The position numbers and the translations under genes are program-made. Under the pieces are notes generated by a model, which searched no databases, had not been told where the DNA came from, and was given only the letters and a program-made list of their open reading frames with translations. From contig OAPG01000008.1 in the NCBI GenBank assembly GCA_900208305.1, positions 248,001 through 312,000 on the forward strand: a DNA stretch of 64,000 nt. Direction: 5' to 3'. This stretch comes from Melanopsichium pennsylvanicum. Its lineage: Eukaryota > Basidiomycota > Ustilaginomycetes > Ustilaginales. Shown here one piece after another: positions 57,116 through 64,000 of the stretch (positions are counted from its first letter, which is position 1; every line of letters starts with the position of its first letter).

Positions 57116-60100
57116 GAAGGGAATTATGTTGGGGGTGGTAATGATGGGCAATGTCGGTAACGAGCGTGTATATGGTTGAGCTTCAATGTTGAAAGCTGTG
57201 TGTGAGAGAGAGCAGAGTGCAGACTGAATCCACTCTTGGAATTGCGACAGGACCTCAACAGTGCTGTTGACGAATGTGTTGAGCTTTTCAACGCTGGTAA
57301 GCACGATGATGCGAAACTAGAGTGTGGTAGCGAGTGTGATAAACAAGGAGTGTGGCAATCAAGCGGTCGTGATAGTATGGTTACCAAGGGGAAACGTTGA
57401 ATGGGTCGGAGAGGCCGACAAAATGGACGCGGATTGCAGGGTTATAAATGATTTAGCTTGGGGACGGACTGGGTGGCGGGTATGTGCTTGCCTGTAGGAA
57501 ACTTGGGCGGATGCAGTGGTGGGTGAAGTGTCGGGGCTGCCCACAGTGAATTGGCGCTCAAGGAAAAATTGCGGGAGGAAGAGCAGAGAGCAGAAGTACG
57601 GAAGGTGGCGTTGCGAAGAGGTCGAGAAAGAAGGTTGAGGAGGGCGGAACTTTGTTGGACGTCGGGCGACAGACGAGATTGAAAGGGCCAAGTTCTAGAA
57701 TGTCGAACGGCTGAGAAGGCTGAGGGCCGTTAGATAGAGGAGTAAGAGGCGACAGAGACTTTGGCTGACAGGAACTAGACGTCCTTGTCGTCGAGTCGGG
57801 TCAAAACGAATGGTGATACGAATAAAAGGGTTTAAGGGATCTCTGCAGGGTCAAATGACGAGGCAAGAGGTAAAATCGGAGTCGGATAGAGATGAGGTGT
57901 AGGGAGGAGAATTGAAACCAGATAAGGAAGAAGAGGAAACGGAGAGAAGTGGAAGTGAGAAACTCTCCATCGAGGCTCAATCGATCCTTGCAAGCGAAAC
58001 CAAGACCCTTTGAACACCGTACACGTCTGGTATCCGGAACCCTTGCGAGTCCTTTGTGGAGGACGGAAGCGCCACGGAGACGGGGCAGGGGGGATAGCTG
58101 TCTATCGGATAGACTGATGTCGCAACGTGCTTGACGACAACATCGCAAGAAACTTGCGTTCCAGATGCTTCAAAGAGAATATTAATACTTTACTGGGAAG
58201 GAGGACGAAGGATGGGTGGATCTGTGAGCCGCAGCGTGTGACCGACAAGGCTCAGTCAAGTCTCCGAGTGAACAGGCTCGGGAAGTACCGTGAGAATGTG
58301 AATGCGGAAAGGCAAGCAGAGCAAAGCAAAGCATAGAGACGGGTCAGAGCGAGAGGGGATAGGGGGAGAAGGATGTTGTGACCGAGCGCAGGGAAGAGCG
58401 GTTGAACGAGTGTGACCCATGAGCACTTCTGGGTAGCGTTCAGGACACAAGACGAGTCTGTGAGAGGGTGGAGGGACCGGAGTGGAGGTAGGGGAGAGTC
58501 ACGCAGGTGCTCTGAGACAGAAGCAGTGTGACGCCAGCCAAGCAGGCATGCGTTCAGGATCCGAACTGAACAATTGCCCAGAGAGAAGCTCTATTGTGCG
58601 AAGTGGCAGGACGCGAGAGTGGAAAGACTAACCGCGAGCATTAGGGCACTAAGCCGTCCACTGATGGGAAGCCAAAACTCGAGCTGTGCGACACTGCTCC
58701 GGTGGCATGCTCGAAGTACGGCTAAGATCCGGGATTGTAATTTGTACACGGTCCAGCCTCGCGATCGCCAGTCGTCACGCAGCTCATTCTAGGGATAATA
58801 ATACGCTCAAATAATCGAAGGCGAAGAGTGACTTCGAACGCGCAGCACCGTCACAGGACGCAGGCTTGAGAAGAACGGAAAAAAATTGGAAGCTGATCAA
58901 TGCACTACCGCACTGACGCGTTGCGAGTGTCGAAAAATGGGCAGAGCTCGGCAGCGGGTCGTGGCACCGAAGCGATGAGGTGCGGCTCTGAAATGCAGGG
59001 CGAGAGGGTCTACGCCGAGATAGTTACCGGTGTTCTTTTTCTCTCTTGTCAGAGCTCATGCAGGCGTGCCATGAGCGAGACACGATCGAAAATTAAGTCG
59101 ATTTGGCCAAGTATAGGCCATGTGCCGATGTTACCGTAGCAGATGGGCATGAAGTCGCTGCAGCAGGAGTTATTTACTCGATTCAAGACAACACCTCAGA
59201 ATGATTGCACACTGAGGTAAATGGACAGCAAGAGTGAGATAGGTGCCCTCCCAAAAACCAAAGGCGAAAGCGCAAAATAGCAAGCGAGATCGTGCCTGCC
59301 ACAAAATACTGGAAACTTTCGAACCGCAACATTTTTCCGTAAGGACGAAAATACTGTACCTACCTGAGGGTGGGAGCACCGAATCCATGCAATTTTAACT
59401 AAATTTCCGCTAATTTGCTCTTGAGAGCCAGGCGGGATCAGACTAGAGGGCCAGACTGTGTGGGTCATGGTCCACATTGACACAGGACAGCGTCATACCG
59501 GTGGCAAGCCACCTTACAATAAGATCTATCCACGCGAAACAGTTCAGGGCTGGCAGTGCAAAAACAAATACTCACAACCTCAAAATCGGTGTGAAGACCC
59601 AGTCGCACAGATTGGCAACCTGGGACAGGCGAATGTACCACACCAAACACGCTTCAAGTGACGCTGAATGTATGGACCTGCGAATCTGCCGAATCTTCAC
59701 ACCGTCCACAAGAGCGGGGACCGCACGTAGTAGATGGGGAGCATAATGAACGCGTACGATTCGCTGCTGCGTACATGGCTCGGCCTCAGTCGAGTGCGGA
59801 GCCGGGGTTTGAGGATTTTGGAGCCTGACGGTGTGGAATTCGAGTCACGACCCTGCAGTACCTCTCCCAACCCGGTGCAATTTTGCGCCTCCTCCATTCC
59901 AACGTTTGATTGCACACCACAACACTCGACACACCTTTGCGCGTACTTGAAGCCACCCGCCCACGTCTGGCAACCAACCAGTGCATCCAACGGTCTATCC
60001 TTGCCAAGGTAGGCAGTCTGTCGTGAGCGCACATATGCACTACTTTGTCGTGTTGCACCGTTAATTACAGCGCTGGCACTCGGAAGGAACTCGCAACAAG

Positions 60101-63100
60101 ATATGCAGCCCTCCTGGAGTCGCAGCAAGAACACATGAAGTCGCACAACGGGGGCTGTGCGCTGGTTCGTTTACGGTCAGTTATGTGTTCAGGATTTTGC
60201 CTGGAAGTTTGATTAGATGGGAAAGTACCACAACAAGCCCAAACACGATAGTCGAGGTCGGGTGGAGGAAGCGGACAGGCGATGCTGCAAAAAAAATTCC
60301 ACGCCCATCGGATGTCACCTTTGGCGCTTCACTGCGCAGCCTTTGGTTGACTTTGGTGCATTCGTGAATAAATCAAGGCAGGAAAACAAAACAAGCGGTT
60401 CCGGAGGGGCAAGATGAGAAAATTACCGTCGACTTGAAAATGTTTTTGACGCTCGCAATCCAGTCTTCTTTTGTTTAAGCGAGCGCAGGTGCGCCACCGG
60501 ATCGGGGCCGGCCAAGGGTCCTCGCCAGTCGTGTAAAAATGCATCACGTTGGTCGACCCTCCCTGTCGTTATGACACCCCGACCTGCACCCGGGACGTCA
60601 GCGGCGGCGGAGTGTTAAAAATCGTGGTTCACACCGAAAATCCCTTTCGCTTCGCATCTGTTACGTACCGTAATGTACTTTGCGGCGCATCAACACGGCT
60701 CCTTGCCTATTTCCCCTCAAGTTACTATTAATGAGAGACCTATGCCATCCCTTTTGAGCCGACATTTCGAATTGCATTACGATTGGGTGGCATCGACAAG
60801 GCAGATTCGTGTTCTGTTGCCGTTCCTCTGTGACAGATGTCCAACTTTGAAATCTAAGGTCAGTAAATCAGGCCAGAACATGTTCAACGACGGAGCATGG
60901 CGGCCATCCGAGCTTGGCATGCAGATATTGCTCAAACACCAAAGTAGTATTGCACCCGGTTCGATTGCGACTTTTTCTCACAACTGGGGTGTCAAGTCTT
61001 AGAAAGGAAGAAGAGCCTCGGCAAGAATGCTTGTCTCTTGCCGAGACTGAGCCCATCTTTCGACGAGGCTCTTCTCGATATAGGGTCATCCCTCTCATGC
61101 CAATCGAAGATCGGAAAGCGTTAGCGATGAACATCTTCCTCGTCGTTGCTACCTGAACGCGGTGGCTTGAAACATGTAGTTGGCCTCGAGCGGCCCCTCC
61201 CCTTACAGCATCGGAGCACTCGAGTCTCGTCGGACAGGACTATTGGTCACCGGATCGCACAGTCTTCGCGACCCCTCTTGTCTATATCTGAGTCTGCATC
61301 AGAATGCTCCTTGAATCAAGAACATCGGCTATGCAATCAGCGCATCGCAAAAGGAAAGCGTTCTCTATTACACAGTACCGTCCAGTACAGCTTGGTCAGA
61401 GCCGATCCGAATTTCACACTCCGCCTCGCTAGCTGCTTCAACGCCATCCGTTTGTGGTTTCGGCAACACCCGATAGCATGCATTCCGATTGCTTTCAAAA
61501 TGCACTCCCCCTCTTCACACTGATCCGGGCTTACAGAAGGCGCAGACGCAGCTTTAACGGTCTCCTTTGCAGGACTTAAGCGGTGGTTGGCGACAACGTG
61601 AGCTTGGAAGCCTTGAGTACCGTAATTAAAACTTTGCCTTTGATTCCACAACGATCGAGTGTGCGTGCTTTGTAAATCACGATCAAGTTTATTTACAGTG
61701 CTAAACCTCGGCTGACAATTTGGCTACTGCATGACATGTTTCAATTTCAAAAGAGAGGCCAAGTCGGGAAGCTGTGCGCGCACATTTGGCATGACACTGT
61801 TCCGATGCACGCCACGTGTCGTCTCAAAAGTTCAACGCAAACATGAGCTGTTCTGGTAGATTGCTTTACTTGCGGCAGCGACCAGCGTTTTGGAAGCCCC
61901 AAGGCTGAATGTGATGGACCGCTGTTGTGTCCCTCTATATACAAAAAGCGTCATAAACACAGAGCCACACCTTTTTCAAGAATCGGCGAAGGCTTCGAAG
62001 CAATCCCAGCATATGTTGATCCTGATTCGGTTGAATGGGTATCCACTGCATGGGTTGATGCTTATGCCTCAATTGTACACGCCTGGACTCGCCGTTGATC
62101 AAGATGAGGAATTGTGGCTGGCAAGCCCGCGTGACAGAATATGTGGGCGTGTGAGCCTGGCTGGTCGCCATTTTCAAATTAACGAAACTTTCAGCTTTAG
62201 CTTGCGACCCAGCAAGGGATCGGGAGGATGTCACTCCGCTACGTGTGACCGAAGACGCCGCAAATAATCAACGAAGGGAACCTGAGAACAGGGAAGATAG
62301 CAAAGCCGAGAGTAAGCGAGGAGCGAATCTCTCCTGTTCCTGCCAGGTGTGGCGCCGAAGCGCTCGTCACGCATGACTTTACGGAGTCCCATGTCGGGCC
62401 TCTTTTATTCTGCTAACTTCACTGTAGCTCGTATGTTGGGCAATTCAAAGATCAGGCGCAGGGTTTCTGACAGCATAATTAAGAGCTGCATAGTATTCCT
62501 TTACTGCTTGTTTCACTTGAAATCGGGGAGCTGAATCTCACCTGCAGCCTGGGTCGCAGTTCGGATCCACGCCGAACTTGACTCACCTTTGCTGTTTCCA
62601 AAATCATATGTTTTCTTCGTGTTGCAAAGCAATTCAAGCCAAGACGATGTGAGTGAATATATCCCCCCTGCTTCGCAATTTCGGCACGGAGTTTCACATA
62701 AGTGTCTCAGACGCAGTCGAGACAAGTCGTTCAGAAGGCATGATGAGATTGAAGCGAGGTTTTCGCCTAGCCATATCGCTCGATCACTTGAGCATTTGAT
62801 GCTATCAGAATCAGGGAGTCCGAGCGAGCCTCGAATTGACCGATCGTCACATCATATAGAAGCAGTGAGGTTTCAAAGCCATTATTTCTCGTGGCCATCG
62901 CAGAGACGGCAGGTTGCAGCAATCAACAGAAAAAGAGTCTAGCCGAACCCGAAAGAAGCTCAGAAATAGACAAAGCTCACACAAAAGTGCTGCCAGATCG
63001 AGATGGAAAGGGCAAAAGCTTCTCAAGACACTGTACCCGAAACTTCACAGATCCCAGACTGGCTCAGTGTGTGATCATATCGGTCCCGGCGACTCTACCG

Positions 63101-63452
63101 TTGCTCATCTCCAGAACCTGTGACCGTTGCTCTAGAAATTTCGGGCTAAACTTTGTCCCATTATTCGAAGGCTGAGGTCGCCGCACAGCCGAGCTGCTCA
63201 AATTCGAGATGGACAAAAGTGGACCGGATGAATTGATACAGTGATAGCGGTGCTGGAGTTAGGGAATCGAATCTAGAAATACAGTAAGGGGGTTCGATGT
63301 GAGAGTGGAAAAGGTGATGAAGCGTGTTGTATGCGAGCTGCGGCCGAGAGGAATAGGTACGAAAGCTGACCCTGGTGCGGGAAGGTGTGTGATTAGGATC
63401 TTGGTCCAATCGGGATTCTTTCCGATTCAAATTGGAGAGATCAAGATCAAAT
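57116..63452. other. Gene-free stretch upstream of the bZIP gene, 6.3 kb
   Basis: It is the longest region without a recognisable gene in the window. Frames are all below about 150 codons and look random. It contains the nested hairpin at 61009-61075, TACTGTA (59352-59358), CAGTA direct repeats (about 61374-61388), TACAGTA (63280-63286) and a TACCGTA (near 60667). I see no transposon ends, tRNA or long repeat. It may be an extended promoter or 5' leader for the bZIP gene, or hold non-coding RNA. Confidence 0.5.
61009..61075. repeat. Two mutually exclusive inverted repeats (12-bp and 10-bp stems)
   Basis: AGAAGAGCCTCG (61009-61020) is matched by CGAGGCTCTTCT (61064-61075). CTCGGCAAGA (61017-61026), which shares four bases with the first arm, is matched by TCTTGCCGAG (61036-61045). 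Both stems are perfect, but they compete for CTCG, so in RNA the element could switch between two folds. No coding frame explains it. Confidence 0.55.
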
Positions 63453-64000
63453 TCACTTGCTAGCGCCAGCGGCAGCGGGCCCTCGAGTCGTGAGCTTCCT
63501 CAAATTGGCGGCCCATTCATCAGCCCTTGAATTGGCTCGCTGTCTAGCACCTTGGAAGCCACTTGTGGTGGTAGCTGCTTTCCTGTGATTGGTTGGGCTG
63601 TTGTCAGGACTCCACTTGCTCCCACCGTTGGCATTGGTTGGTGTCGCAACCAGATTTGTGTGGTACGAGTTGGTGGGAGTGATGGCGTTGCTGCTTAGAC
63701 TCTCTGCATCGCTTCCTCCTCCCACCGTTGACACACGGGTCTCGACAAGACCCTGTACAAGAAGCGGAGACGGTTTGGTATAAGCTAAGCTCGAATCAGA
63801 ACCGTTATCCGAATCCAAGCTTGCTCTGAGCCTTGCTCTCTCCTCCAACCCCTCCACACCAGCCCCGGCCGCAATGAGATCTTTCAAACTCGAACTCCTC
63901 GGAGTGATACTCGCGCTAGCAGCCGTACTTGGCCCGGCAATCTCTCCCACAGGAGCGGTCAAGTACTCCAAAGGTTGGGGCTTCGGCTTGGGTGGGCTGA
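63453..64000 (-). CDS. C-terminal part of an unknown, probably disordered protein (runs off right edge)
   Basis: A minus-strand frame open from the window edge to a TGA at 63453-63455 encodes the last 181 residues. It is Ser/Thr/Ala/Gly/Asn-rich with typical smut codon use: SPPKPKPQPLEYLTAPVGEI, then SSSLKDLIAAGAGVEGLEER, then NAITPTNSYHTNLVATPTNA, then RQRANSRADEWAANLRKLTT near the end. SRADEWAANLRKL could be a short helix; several Ser/Thr-Pro sites could be phosphorylated. I do not recognise the family, and the N-terminal domains that would identify it are outside the window. Confidence 0.7.
   Translation of the reverse strand, partial: SPPKPKPQPLEYLTAPVGEIAGPSTAASASITPRSSSLKDLIAAGAGVEGLEERARLRASLDSDNGSDSSLAYTKPSPLLVQGLVETRVSTVGGGSDAESLSSNAITPTNSYHTNLVATPTNANGGSKWSPDNSPTNHRKAATTTSGFQGARQRANSRADEWAANLRKLTTRGPAAAGASK

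Noticed and set aside
59800..59900. A tRNA-like stretch on the minus strand (GACTCGAATTCC resembling a B box)
   Set aside because: The T-loop and T-stem do not pair, no A box lies at the right distance and no acceptor stem can be drawn.

Overview
The window is nuclear DNA of a smut fungus (Ustilaginomycotina, most likely Ustilaginaceae). The main reasons are two genes I recognise from Ustilago work: the endosomal mRNA-transport protein Rrm4 (three RRMs plus three MLLE domains) and the Fus3/Kss1-type MAP kinase Kpp2/Ubc3 (354 residues, activation loop T182-E-Y184). Gene structure fits: long single-exon genes, few and short introns (96-360 nt) with GTGAGT-like donors, and wide intergenic spaces. 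Rrm4 here is 800 residues and differs at many positions from the U. maydis protein as I recall it, so I take this as a related species and do not name it.

Layout from left to right. 0-11 kb: a metallophosphatase cut by the left edge, an SGK/YPK-like AGC kinase and a large disordered protein of unknown function, all on the minus strand. 11-19 kb: rrm4, a cytochrome b561-type membrane protein, and a GPR1/FUN34-type acetate transporter on the minus strand. 19-28 kb: a 3.2-kb gene-free stretch, then the ubiquitin factor Doa1/Ufd3, an M17 leucine aminopeptidase and 5-formyltetrahydrofolate cyclo-ligase, all minus. 29-34.6 kb: PRPP synthetase, kpp2, and a small Asn/Gln/Gly-rich beta-flanking-type protein. 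35-50 kb: a gamma-tubulin complex (GCP) protein, a double-PHD MYST acetyltransferase and a SIT4-associated (SAPS) phosphatase subunit, all plus. 50-57 kb: triosephosphate isomerase, profilin, an acetyl-CoA acyltransferase and a bZIP factor. 57-64 kb: about 6.3 kb with no recognisable gene, then the C-terminal end of a protein cut by the right edge.

Most genes are housekeeping. Several bear on polarised growth and signalling (Rrm4, Kpp2, profilin, GCP, AGC kinase, SAPS subunit), but they are independent transcription units, not an operon or metabolic cluster. I found no transposon, CRISPR array, tRNA or rRNA gene that I can support.

The least explained signals are non-coding: a recurring TACTG/CAGTA half-site confined to intergenic DNA and often paired, including close upstream of rrm4; a nested, mutually exclusive hairpin pair in the 57-63 kb gene-free region; a 93-nt GA/CT tract filling half of an intron; and a coding-like but interrupted minus-strand stretch before the SAPS gene. 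I see no clear new defence or biosynthetic system.
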